From assembly GCF_000378045.1 (NCBI RefSeq), contig NZ_KB899097.1, positions 108,642 to 172,641 of the forward strand: a stretch of DNA of 64,000 nucleotides, read 5' to 3'. Source of the stretch: Marinobacterium rhizophilum DSM 18822. GTDB taxonomy: Bacteria; Pseudomonadota; Gammaproteobacteria; Pseudomonadales; Balneatricaceae. Below, in pieces: positions 51,697 through 61,000 of this stretch; within the stretch, counting starts at the first letter, position 1; each line of letters starts with the position of its first letter. A program made the position numbers and the translations under genes. The notes beneath the pieces are model-generated. The model was not told the origin of the DNA, made no database searches, and saw only the letters and a program-made list of their open reading frames with translations.

Positions 51697-52689
51697 ATGC
51701 AGATTGAAAACCCATTCTTCAACGGCCCCGGGATCGGCCTGGGCTGCATGAACCTGTCCCACGCCTATGGCACCCCGCTGTCGGAACCCGACGCCGCCCA
51801 GGCACTGAACGCCGCCTTTGACATGGGCTACCGCCATTTCGATACCGCCACCCTCTATGGCGGCGGGGCCAACGAAAAGCTGGTCGGCAAGGTGCTGAAA
51901 GACAAGCGCCAACAACTGTTCCTGGCCAGCAAGTGCGGCATGGCGATCGGCCAGGAGAGCGGCAAGAAAGAGATCGACGGCCGCCCGGAAACCCTGAAAA
52001 GCCAGTGTGAAGCGAGTCTGCGCCGGCTGCAGACCGACTTCATCGACCTCTATTATCTGCACCGCCTCGATCCGCAGGTGCCAATCGAGGAGAGCGTCGG
52101 TGCTCTGTCCCGGCTGGTCGACGACGGCAAGATCGGCGCCATCGGTCTGTCGGAAGTTTCGGCAGTCTCGCTGGCCAAGGCCCAGGGCGTGCACCCGATC
52201 GCTGCGCTCCAGTCCGAATACTCTCTCTGGACCCGCAACCCGGAGATCGCCGTGCTTGACGCCTGCCGCGCTTCCGGCACCGCGCTGGTCGCCTTCAGCC
52301 CGCTGGCACGCGGGTATCTGACCGCGACGCTGACGGATACCGGCAGCCTCGAATCGAAGGACATCCGCAACATCATGCCGCGTTTCAACGCGCAGAATTA
52401 TCCGAAGAACCTGGCATTGCTGGATGAATATGTGGCCATCGCACAGGAGGCCGGCTGCACACCAGCACAGCTGGCGCTGGCCTGGCTGCGCAGCAAGGGT
52501 GACTTCGTCGTACCGATTCCGGGCACCCGGATCGTCGACCATATGCGGGAAAACCTGCAGGCCGAAAGCGTCACGCTCGCCAACGAGACCGTCACCCGGC
52601 TCGACGCGCTGATCAACCAGTCCAGCGTCTCCGGCACACGCTACAACGCCGCACAGCAGGCCGAGATCGACACCGAAGAGTTCGCCTGA
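51697..52689 (+). CDS. Aldo/keto reductase
   Basis: The ATG behind AAAGGAGG gives 330 residues. The (beta/alpha)8 barrel with the catalytic tetrad is recognisable: Asp and Tyr in RHFDTATLYGGG, Lys in FLASKCG and His in YYLHRLD; the cofactor part includes IPGTRIVDHMRENL. The protein resembles NADP-dependent reductases of the YhdN/AKR13-like type. The substrate is not shown by sequence. It follows ligC on the same strand and could reduce aromatic or ring-cleavage aldehydes, or simply be a neighbour. Confidence 0.88.
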   Translation: MQIENPFFNGPGIGLGCMNLSHAYGTPLSEPDAAQALNAAFDMGYRHFDTATLYGGGANEKLVGKVLKDKRQQLFLASKCGMAIGQESGKKEIDGRPETLKSQCEASLRRLQTDFIDLYYLHRLDPQVPIEESVGALSRLVDDGKIGAIGLSEVSAVSLAKAQGVHPIAALQSEYSLWTRNPEIAVLDACRASGTALVAFSPLARGYLTATLTDTGSLESKDIRNIMPRFNAQNYPKNLALLDEYVAIAQEAGCTPAQLALAWLRSKGDFVVPIPGTRIVDHMRENLQAESVTLANETVTRLDALINQSSVSGTRYNAAQQAEIDTEEFA

Positions 52690-52698
52690 CACCAGACT

Positions 52699-52725
52699 GC
52701 CCCGGCATCGACCCGCGGCCGGGGC
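52699..52725 (+). terminator. Hairpin after aldo/keto reductase gene
   Basis: GCCCCGG and CCGGGGC form a 7-base stem 10 bases after the stop. No T-run follows. Confidence 0.4.
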
Positions 52726-52901
52726 GCCCCCTGGCCGCCCCGCCCTTCTGCAGCACCCGGCGACCACCGGCCCCCGCGGCACGGCCGGTCACATCAAGGT
52801 TTCAGTAGACCAAATAGGTCAGCTGCAACTGGGCTATTGTTAAAGACAGCGTTTTGCAGCGAACCGTTGCACTACTGGCTGACAGCAACAAGAGCGATAA
52901 G

Positions 52902-53387
52902 ATGGAACCGGTGAGCTTTACATCATTGCGCAAAGAACTGGATCCGGACTGGTTGCAGAGCGGCTCCATTTTCGGCGCCATATCGCGCGACGCGATCGAG
53001 TTCCTGCTGCAAAACGGGCGGATCTTTCGCGTCCGCAAGGGCGAGGAAATTTTCGCCGCCGGCACCCCCGGCGACAGCTTCTTCATCGTCTGCCAGGGGG
53101 CGCTTGACTTCTACAAGCAGCACCGAGGCGAGCACGCCTACACCCGGACCGCCGAACCCGGTGGCGAGGTGGGTTTCGTCGCCATGATTGCGCTGCACGA
53201 GCACGTCGGCAAGGCGGTAGCGAGGGAAGACAGCATCGTGCTGGAGATCCCCTGCGCCCTGTTTGCCGAGCTGCATGAAAAGTACCCATTCGATTTCGGC
53301 ATCATGACGCTCAACCTTGCGCGGGATCTGGCGAGAATCGTCCGCAAGCTGAGCGACATCCTGGTAGAACACGCGATCGGACACTGA
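52902..53387 (+). CDS. Cyclic-nucleotide-binding-domain protein without DNA-binding domain
   Basis: The ATG at 52902 gives 161 residues; a TTG 48 bases upstream would add 16 residues. A cNMP-type beta-barrel is clear: FRVRKGEEIFAAGTPGDSFF, then IVCQGALDFYKQ and EPGGEVGFVAMIALHEHVGK, where the phosphate-binding cassette normally lies, then EIPCALFAEL. No helix-turn-helix follows. After the barrel there is only a C-terminal helix (ARDLARIVRKLSDILVEHAI). The GE-x-GF residues partly match the cassette but the usual Arg-Thr/Ser pair is not obvious. It may be a small sensor or partner protein. Function unknown. Confidence 0.75.
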   Translation: MEPVSFTSLRKELDPDWLQSGSIFGAISRDAIEFLLQNGRIFRVRKGEEIFAAGTPGDSFFIVCQGALDFYKQHRGEHAYTRTAEPGGEVGFVAMIALHEHVGKAVAREDSIVLEIPCALFAELHEKYPFDFGIMTLNLARDLARIVRKLSDILVEHAIGH

Positions 53388-53416
53388 CCCCGGCCGCGCG
53401 GCCGGTTACTAAGGAA

Positions 53417-54515
53417 ATGGGATGGACTCCCCCTCCTACGGCATCTATGTGCCAGATTGGAAGTTGACGCAACCAATCGTAAAGAAGGAGCCCATCATGG
53501 AAATTATGCGTTTTGGTCTCGACTTGGCCAAGAGTGTTTTCGAAGTCTTTGGCGTTGATGAGCAAGAACAACAGGTCCTGCGCAAGACGCTCACGCGTAA
53601 CCCGGTAATGGAGTTCTTCGCTCTGCTCCATCCTTGTATTGTCGGCATTGAAAGCTGCGGCAGTGCCCACCATTGGGCGCGAAAGCTACGCAGCGTTGGC
53701 CATGAAGTCAGAATGATGGCTCCACAGTTTGTGGCTCCATACCGAAAGAGCGACAAAAACGATCACAATGACGCAGAAGCCATTTGTGAAGCCGCCGGTC
53801 GGCCCAATATGCGCTTCGTACCGATAAAGACCGAAGAGCAGCAAGCCGTACTGATGGTCCACCGAGTTCGAAGCTTGGTGGTGGGTGAGCGTACATCACT
53901 CGTCAATCAGATCAGGGGCTGTTGGGCGAGTTCGGTATTGTTTTGCCGCAAGGCCGCTGCCATGTGCGCAGCCAATTACCCGGTATTCTCGAGGATGCCG
54001 AGAATGAATTGCCGGCTATAGCGAGAGAGGTATTCGCAAGCCAGTATGAACGGCTTTGCAACCTGGATCGAAAGATCGGCGAGTATGACAAGAGAATTGA
54101 GGCGCTGGCCCAAGCCGATGCAGACGCCAAAAGACTGATGGCTCTTGAGGGTGTTGGTCCGATTACGGCTACGGCTCTCATTGCCACGGTTGGTGACATC
54201 AGCACCTTCAAAAACGGCCGGCAATTTACGGCATGGCTCGGGCTTGTACCAAGACAGTGGTCAACCGGTGGTCGATCGCGACATGGCCGGATCACCAAAC
54301 GCGCAGACGTTTATCTGCGAACGCTGCTGATCCATGGGGCGCGCGCTGTAATGCGCTACCTGATGAATAAGGATGACCGAAAGAGCCAGTGGGTCAAGGC
54401 GGTTCGAGAACGCAGAGGCTTTAACAAAGCAGCGGTTGCCCTGGCGGCAAAGCATGCACGGATACTCTGGGCGATGTTGGCGAAGAGGTCTGAATACCGG
54501 CCGGCATGAGTTTGA
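53417..54515 (+). mobile_element. IS110-family insertion element
   Basis: It runs from ATGGGATGGACTCC, which matches the left end of the fragment at 42430, to just past the transposase stop; the right boundary is set by the point where integrase homology begins at about 54575 and is uncertain by some 60 bases. It interrupts a tyrosine integrase gene. IS110 elements have no long terminal repeats, so exact ends cannot be fixed by eye. Confidence 0.7.
53497..54509 (+). pseudogene. IS110-family transposase, frameshifted
   Basis: The first frame encodes the DEDD domain: RFGLDLAKSVFEVFGVD, GIESCGSAHHWARKL and KSDKNDHNDAEAI. After SLVNQIRG (near 53925) one base is missing, and the rest is in the next frame: GEFGIVLPQG, then the transposase_20 domain with GVGPITATALIATVGDISTF and WLGLVPRQWSTGGRSRHGRI. 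Apart from the single shift the protein would be full length (about 337 residues). Either the copy is dead or an unusual frameshift is needed; the former is simpler. Confidence 0.8.
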
Positions 54516-54574
54516 AAAGTGTTAACCGAGGTGAATGCAACAGCATTGGCGTGGTGGCACAACCGGTTGTACCG

Positions 54575-54814
54575 TGGGTTGGTGCCCTTGGCAACCAGCG
54601 AGCGCGTCTCGTCTCGCAGTTTCCGGGCTTCGCGCAGCGACAACTCGAGATAGCTGCCCAGGGAGATGCGGCTGCGCTGACCCATCCAGGAATAGCGGAA
54701 GTGCCAGGCCTTGCTGCCTTTGGCCGAGACGAAGTGGGAAAGGCCGTCGAAGTCGGCGATAGTGTACGTTTTGCCGGTAGCCTTGGCTTGGCGGACTGTC
54801 ATATCGGTGAGCAT
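54575..54814 (-). pseudogene. Tyrosine-recombinase integrase, N-terminal fragment
   Basis: The ATG at 54812-54814 behind AAAAGGAGTTGG opens MLTDMTVRQAKATGKTYTIA and then SHFVSAKGSKAWHFRYSWMG, SYLELSLREARKLRDE, the N-terminal domain of P4-type integrases of tRNA-associated islands. It is cut after about 80 residues by the IS110 element; the catalytic domain is not found. Its place 240 bases from the 3' end of tRNA-Gly marks an island boundary. Confidence 0.8.
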
Positions 54815-55052
54815 GTGTCCAACTCCTTTTGAAGCGAACTGGATGCCATGTTCGTTATCGGGCCCGTGCTCCTCCAGTAACAATGCGGAATGGGCGCTCG
54901 CCGCATTGTTGTACCACTTTTTGTACCGTTTTGTACCGGTAGTCAGTGGATTGCGCTGGACGCCACTGGATCGAGCTCAGGCTAAAAAATTAACATAATC
55001 AGTGTCTTAAATAAATCTATCGACTTCAGCGGAAGCCCCTGGAAAGCTGACT

Positions 55053-55127
55053 TGGAGCGGGTAGCGGGAATCGAACCCGCCTCGCAAGCTTGGGAAGCTT
55101 GAGTAATAACCACTATACGATACCCGC
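55053..55127 (-). tRNA. tRNA-Gly (anticodon CCC)
   Basis: The minus strand folds as a complete cloverleaf. The acceptor stem is GCGGGTA/TACCCGC with discriminator U and an encoded CCA. The anticodon stem-loop CAAGC-TTCCCAA-GCTTG has anticodon CCC, and the T-arm is GCGGG-TTCGATT-CCCGC. The gene reads glycine codon GGG. Its 3' end faces the integrase fragment, the usual attachment-site arrangement of integrative elements. Confidence 0.93.
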
Positions 55128-55263
55128 CTGATGAGCCAATTTAACGCTGTGCCGCAATGCGTGCAATACCCGGTGCCGCCGCGCCGCAACCAAAAGGCGC
55201 AACAGCACTCTATCGATCAATAATACAGACCCTAAGGCCGTGCAAACGCCTGGCGCTCGGTGC

Positions 55264-55824
55264 CTACTCGGGTTCCGTGAACGGCAGGGCCGTGGCACCC
55301 TCGCGGCGCACCTCAAACACGTTCAGTGTCATGGCAACCAGCGCGTAATAGCCAAAGATCCCAATTAACTCGACCAGAGCAGGCTCACCAAACTCGGCCA
55401 CGGCACGCTGGTAGAGCTGCGCGTCTATGCGCCGGGTTTGATACAGCGTACAGCCAATTTGATACACCAGCTGCTCGTCTGCATGCTCAAATTCTGGTGT
55501 AGCGCCCAGGCGCAGTGCATCAATAACCTCGTCGCCAAGGCCGGCCTGGCGCGCAATAGGCTCGTGAATCTGCCACTCGGCCTGGGACTGCCACCAGGCC
55601 GCCGTGACCAGAATCACCAGCTCAGACAGACGCAACGGCATGGACGTATGGTATCGGCAGAATGCTCCCAGCGCCTGGGCATTATCCGCCAGCCCTGGAC
55701 TGTGAATCCAGGCCAGAAAGGGTCCGTCCAGATTGCCGCGCGGGCCGCTGAGAATAGCGTCCAGCACGCGCTGCTGCTCGGGGCTCATCTGTGCGGCCGA
55801 CAGCTCGCTCAAGCGCGACTTCAT
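55264..55824 (-). CDS. Carboxymuconolactone decarboxylase-like (AhpD-fold) protein
   Basis: The 186-residue all-helical protein has the CMD pattern GPFLAWIHSPGLADNAQALG, FCRYHTSMPLRLSELVILVT, WQSQAEWQIHEPIARQAGL and ELIGIFGYYALVAMTLNVF. The redox pair Cys-x-x-Cys of AhpD is absent, so it is of the decarboxylase-like or uncharacterised type. Its start overlaps the aminotransferase stop by four bases (ATGA), so both genes form one operon. A part in aromatic metabolism is possible, but the operon lies outside the suggested island. Confidence 0.82.
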   Translation of the reverse strand: MKSRLSELSAAQMSPEQQRVLDAILSGPRGNLDGPFLAWIHSPGLADNAQALGAFCRYHTSMPLRLSELVILVTAAWWQSQAEWQIHEPIARQAGLGDEVIDALRLGATPEFEHADEQLVYQIGCTLYQTRRIDAQLYQRAVAEFGEPALVELIGIFGYYALVAMTLNVFEVRREGATALPFTEPE

Positions 55825-57164
55825 GCACGATCCCCTTTTACCTTGCGCAGTGATACGCCAATGGCGCGATCCAGCTTGTCGACAAGCTCATCCAGGTGGT
55901 GCTCTTCCAGAATAAAGGGCGGTGCCAACAGGATATGATCGCCCTGCCGACCATCGATGGTACCTCCCATCGGGTAGCACATGAGGCCCTGCTCCATGGC
56001 CTCGCGCTTGATGAGCGCGTTGAGCTTGAGCGACGGATCGAAAGGCGCCTTGGTCTCACGGTCAAGCACCAGCTCCAGCCCCTGGAAAAGACCGCGACCA
56101 CGCAGATCACCAATATGGGGATGATCGCCAAAGCGATCCTGCAGCCGTGCTTCAAGTGCATGGCCGAGTTCCCGTACGCGCGGCAAAAGCTGCTTCTGCT
56201 CGATGGTGCGCTGCACCGCAAGTGCCGCCGCGCAGGCAGTGGCATGACCAATATAGGTGTGACCATGCTGGAAGAAGCCACTACCGGCGGCAATCGCATC
56301 ATAGATACGGCCACTGACCAGCGTCGCGCCAATGGGCTGATAACCCGCCCCAAGCCCTTTGGCGATCGTTGTGATATCAGGGCTGATGCCATCCTGCTCG
56401 ATCGCAAAGAGGGTACCGGTACGCCCCATGCCGCACATGACCTCATCCAGAATCAGCAGCACACCGTAACGGTCACAGACCTCGCGGATCTTGCGAAAGT
56501 AACCCGCCACCGGTGGTACGGCACCCAGCGTTGCCCCCACGACCGGCTCTGCGACAAAGGCCATCACCTCATCGGCACCCAGGCGCAAGATTTCATCTTC
56601 CAGCTCCTTTGCCAGACGCGTGGTGAAGGCGTCATCAGATTCCTGCTCGCCCTGTTCCCGATAGGCATAACAGGGCGTCAGATGGCTGACACTGGTGAGC
56701 AGCGGCTCAAACTGGGCACGGCGCCAGGCATTGCCACCGGTCGCCAGCGCACCCAGGGTGTTACCGTGATAGCTCTGGCGCCGGGCGATCAGATGCCTGC
56801 GCTGCGGCTGCCCTGTCTCGGTGAAATATTGCCGCGCCAGCTTCAGCGCCGCCTCCACGGCCTCCGAACCGCCGGAAACAAAGTACACGTACTCAAGTCC
56901 CGCCGGGGCACGCTCGATGAGAAAATCCGCCAGCTGCTCCATGGGCTCGGTGGTAAAGAATGAGGTATGTGCATACGCAAGACTCGCCACCTGCGCCTGA
57001 ATAGCCTGCACCACTTCAGTGGCACTGTGCCCCAGGCACGAGACTGCCGCCCCGCCACTGGCATCTAGGTAACGGCGCCCGTCAGCCGCAATGATATAGG
57101 GGCCATCACCGGCGACAGCAACCGGGTAGGACTGGTGGATATTGCGGTGAAAGACGTGAGTCAT
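55821..57164 (-). CDS. Class III PLP-dependent aminotransferase
   Basis: The 447-residue protein has the fold-type I aminotransferase blocks: GRRYLDASGGAAVSCLGH near the N-terminus, FVSGGSEAVEAALKLARQYF for phosphate binding, LILDEVMCGMGRTGTLFAIE with the PLP-pairing Asp and TTIAKGLGAGYQPIGA with the Schiff-base Lys. It belongs with omega-amino-acid:pyruvate and related transaminases. The substrate is not determined. Two ATGCAAA-type palindromes in front of it suggest a dedicated regulator that is not in the window. Confidence 0.88.
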   Translation of the reverse strand: MTHVFHRNIHQSYPVAVAGDGPYIIAADGRRYLDASGGAAVSCLGHSATEVVQAIQAQVASLAYAHTSFFTTEPMEQLADFLIERAPAGLEYVYFVSGGSEAVEAALKLARQYFTETGQPQRRHLIARRQSYHGNTLGALATGGNAWRRAQFEPLLTSVSHLTPCYAYREQGEQESDDAFTTRLAKELEDEILRLGADEVMAFVAEPVVGATLGAVPPVAGYFRKIREVCDRYGVLLILDEVMCGMGRTGTLFAIEQDGISPDITTIAKGLGAGYQPIGATLVSGRIYDAIAAGSGFFQHGHTYIGHATACAAALAVQRTIEQKQLLPRVRELGHALEARLQDRFGDHPHIGDLRGRGLFQGLELVLDRETKAPFDPSLKLNALIKREAMEQGLMCYPMGGTIDGRQGDHILLAPPFILEEHHLDELVDKLDRAIGVSLRKVKGDRA

Positions 57165-57194
57165 GTAAATGTTCCCCGATGGGTGAGCCTATAT

Positions 57195-57241
57195 ATGCAA
57201 ATATATTTGCATTAAAATAAATATGCAAATCTTTTTGCGCA
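57195..57241. promoter_or_regulatory. Operator-like palindromes before the aminotransferase operon
   Basis: ATGCAAATATATTTGCAT (57195-57212) is a perfect 18-base palindrome; ATGCAAATCTTTTTGCGCA (57223-57241) is an imperfect second copy. They lie 31 to 77 bases upstream of the aminotransferase start, a good place for a repressor. Confidence 0.6.
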
Positions 57242-57758
57242 AAGACAAATAACAAACAACAACCGGCGAGCCCGATAATGCCCCGGTCCTGCTGCTTTCC
57301 TGTTTAAAAGATAGTGAGTAAAAGGGCGCAAACGCCATTGCCGGTATTTTCGACAACCACAGACGGCTGCGCGACAGCGCTCAGGCCCCGACAGGTCCTT
57401 AACCAGCCAGAACCTGAACGGGCTGCAACTGTCTGGGAGCAGCAGCCATTCCTAACGTTTTCAGGCGGAAATCTTGCAAGGTAACGACACAACGCCACAG
57501 TCCCTGCCTGAGGGCCCACGTCGCGCCATGAGCATGGCAACAATGAGAAAATGATCGTTTAACGGCGCCAGACCAACACGGGCTCCAGTCGAGGTCGGCC
57601 AACAATGCAGGAAGGCCAGCTGGAACGGCTCGCGCTCGGCCACTTTATGGTCTTGCCATGATGCCTATCGCCGCCAGCCCTGGCCACTGTCTTGGCGTCA
57701 TACCCTTAGTATGACCCTGCCGCGCCCCATTCCGGCTGGAGCACGGCGTACGTTTAAA
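57242..57758. other. Intergenic region without supported genes
   Basis: About 500 bases between the aminotransferase promoter and the small minus-strand gene. Several short frames exist, but none has domain similarity or a sound ribosome site. Confidence 0.4.
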
Positions 57759-58004
57759 TTAACCCGTCGCCCGCAGAGGGTCAGTTACCGCACTCAGCCC
57801 CTTTTGACGTTCGACCCAGCCCCGTGCATCAGTTTCGCTGCAGGCAAAATGCACCACCCGACTGGCATGCAACGGCGTGCCGTCGCGCGACACCTGGCGG
57901 CGAATAACCCACCAACTTTCGGGGCCCCACTGCTCCATGCTGTCCACCTCCTGCACTCGGTTGAAACGATGCAGGTACAGGATATTGCTCATGGTATTGT
58001 CCAT
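57759..58004 (-). CDS. Small protein of unknown function
   Basis: An 81-residue frame (first ATG at 58002-58004; a second Met at codon 5 is an alternative) encodes a mixed-charge protein with MSNILYLHRFNRVQEV and an aromatic cluster WGPESWWVIRRQVSRDG followed by VVHFACSETDARGWVERQKG. It has no signal peptide or membrane helix and I do not recognise the family. It lies downstream of gdhB on the same strand, 49 bases away. The composition looks like a real protein, but the ribosome site is weak. Confidence 0.5.
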   Translation of the reverse strand: MDNTMSNILYLHRFNRVQEVDSMEQWGPESWWVIRRQVSRDGTPLHASRVVHFACSETDARGWVERQKGLSAVTDPLRATG

Positions 58005-58053
58005 ATCTCTAGTTGAATGAGCCAGCCGGCATACCCCCCGGCCAGCCTGTTGC

Positions 58054-61000
58054 TCAGGCCTGAGAAAGTTCCTGCAGTTCGCGCAAGGCCACGGAAAAAA
58101 TAGCGCAATCCTGAACCTGAGCCGATCGCATCTCCTCCAGCATGGCCTGCCAGCGCTTCAATGGCTGTGGATGCTGCGCAAGCCAGTTACCGACCCTTTT
58201 TCTGGCTGTTTCGGCCTCGCCTGGATCACGCAACGCCTGCGCCGTGAGTGCGCGTTGCTGCGTACTGACCTCATCCAGATATCCCTCACAGGCCAATGCT
58301 TCCCAATGACTGCGGGCATCGAAGCTGCGTACCTGCTGTGCAAACCAGTGCATATCCAGACAGTCGCCCACCGTGAAATACACCAGTCCCACGCGGTCAA
58401 CCGGCTGATCAATCTGCTGCGCGATTTGAATGATGCCGAGCAGGGAGAACAGGCTATCGCAACTGGCCACGATAGCTGCGAGCGACTCACCCACACCCGA
58501 CTCAAGGAGCTGCCCCTTGCGTTCATCCCAGGCCTTGAGACGACTGCCGTGAATCAGATCACTCATGCGCATCGACAGCGTTTCGACGCCAGGACGGTAG
58601 CAGTCTATACAGCCGGCAACATCGAGACCCTGCGGCTGATGACGCACAAACCAGAACGTAGAGCGGCGAACCAGCCGCACCAGCTCAGCCATCATCGATA
58701 CCTGAACATCGGCCGGCACCTGCCCATCGAGCGCTTCAATCTGCTGCCAGTACTCATCCATGCGGAATACTTCACGCGCAATGACATACGCCTTGGCGAT
58801 CTCGGCATCGTCAGCCCCCGTTGCCTGCCTCACCACGCTCACAAAGCTGATGCCCATACGATTGACCATGCCATTGGCCAGTTGCGTGGCAAGTATCTCA
58901 TTGCGCAGGCGGTGGCCGGTTACCGCATCAGGGAACTGCTGCACGATGCGCGCAGGGAAAGCGCCGTCCACTTCGCGTGCCAGGTAGCTGTCCTGATAAA
59001 TCGCGGGGCAATTCAACCCCTGTTTCAACTCCGCCTTGACGTAGGAAATCAGCACCGAAAACTCGGGCAACGTCAGGCCCTGTTCGCGGCCTTTACGCAA
59101 CTGCAGCTCTTCGTCGCCGGGTATGAATTCGAGCTCGCGATCGAGTTTTCCATCAGCCTCAAGACGGTCGATCAAGCGTATATATTCGTCCTGCGACTCC
59201 CGGGCATGACGTTTGGCAAGACTCAGCGCCTGCACCTGGTGATAGTTGTTATTCAGTACCAGCTGGGCAACATCATCGGTCATCTCCTTGAGCAGGAGAT
59301 TACGCTGCTTCACGGTCATATCGCCGGCCGCTACAACTTCATTAAGCAAGATTTTGATATTCACTTCATGGTCGGAACAGTCAACGCCACCGGCATTATC
59401 GATAAAGTCGGTATTGCAGGCGCCGCCATTCAACGCAAATTCGATACGACCAAGCTGCGTGAACCCAAGGTTCCCCCCCTCGCCCAGAACGCGACAACGC
59501 AGCTGTGCACCGTTGATACGCACCGCGTCATTGGCCTTGTCTCCAACGTCGGCATGGGTCTCCTGGCTTGCCTTGACGTAGGTACCAATACCACCGTTCC
59601 AAAGCAGGTCAACCGGCGCCCTGAGTAAGGCTGATATCAATTCATTCGGCGTCAACCGCTGGGCCTGTATATCGAACCGCTCGCGCATTTCGTCGGTTAT
59701 TGCGATCGACTTGGCCTGACGCGGGAAAATGCCGCCACCGGACGAAATCAGGCTGGCATCATAATCAGCCCAGCTCGAACGCGGTAACGCGAACATCCGC
59801 TCGCGCTCCTTGAATGCTGCCGCCGCATCCGGATTCGGGTCGATAAAAATATGCTGATGGTTGAATGCCGCCACCAGGCAGGCAAACGGGGACAGCAACA
59901 AGCCGTTGCCAAACACGTCGCCGGCCATATCGCCCACGCCCACGACGGTGAATGGCTCGCTCTGGGTGTCCAGTCCAAGCTCCCTGAAGTGACGCTTGAC
60001 CGATTCCCAGGCACCCCGGGCGGTAATGCCCATGCCCTTATGGTCATAGCCCTGACTTCCACCAGATGCGAAGGCATCACCGAGCCAGAAACCATATTCA
60101 GCCGCAATTTCGTTGGCAATATCCGAGAAGGTGGCTGTCCCCTTGTCGGCAGCGACCACCAGATAGGGATCATCGCCGTCATGGCGCACCACATCCGCAG
60201 GCGGTACCAGCTGACCCGCCACGAGATTGTCTGCCAGGTCCAGCAAGGCGCGGATAAAGACCTTGTAACAGGCAATGCCCTCAGCCTGAATCGCTTCGCG
60301 CCCGCCGTCCTCCGGCAGACATTTTGCGACAAAGCCACCTTTGGCGCCGACGGGCACGATCACGGCATTTTTAACTTGCTGAGCCTTCACCAGACCCAGG
60401 ACTTCGGTACGGTAATCCTCCAGGCGGTCAGACCAGCGCAACCCGCCACGGGCCACTTTTCCGCCACGCAAATGCACCCCTTCAACACGAGGTGAATACA
60501 CGAAAGTCTCAAACATCGGACGCGGACGCGGGATATTGGCGATACTTCCCGGATCGAGTTTGAACGCGATATAGGGGTGCGGCTCGTCATCGGCACCCGT
60601 CTGGAAATAGTTGGTCCGTAACGTTGCCTTTATCAACTCCAGCAAACGCCGAAGAATCCGGTCGTCATTTAGATTATCGACCTGATCGAGGGCTTCCAGC
60701 ACGCTGGCTTCGAGGCGCTTGACGACCGCATCCGCCTTGTCACTGCTGCGTCTGGCCGGGTCGAACCGTGCCTTGAACAGGTTGACCAGCAGCTTGGTAA
60801 CATACAAATGCCGCGCCAGGGCATCGGCTATGTAAGGCTGGCTGAACTCGAATCTCAGCTGACGATTGTAACGGGTGTAAGCACGTAGCAGCGCCACCTC
60901 CCGCCAGTTAAACTTGCCGCCAACGACCAGACGGTTAAATTCATCGTTGTCGGCCTGCCCCTGCCAGATCGCCCCGAAGGCATCCTGGAAGATGCTCTTT

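Noticed and set aside
53917..53930. Programmed frameshift in the IS110 transposase
   Set aside because: No slippery heptamer or downstream structure is evident, and IS110 transposases are normally single frames, so a mutation is simpler.
54356..54883. A 175-residue minus-strand frame spanning integrase and IS110 sequence
   Set aside because: Only the first 80 residues (from 54814) are integrase-like; the remainder is the complement of the transposase gene.
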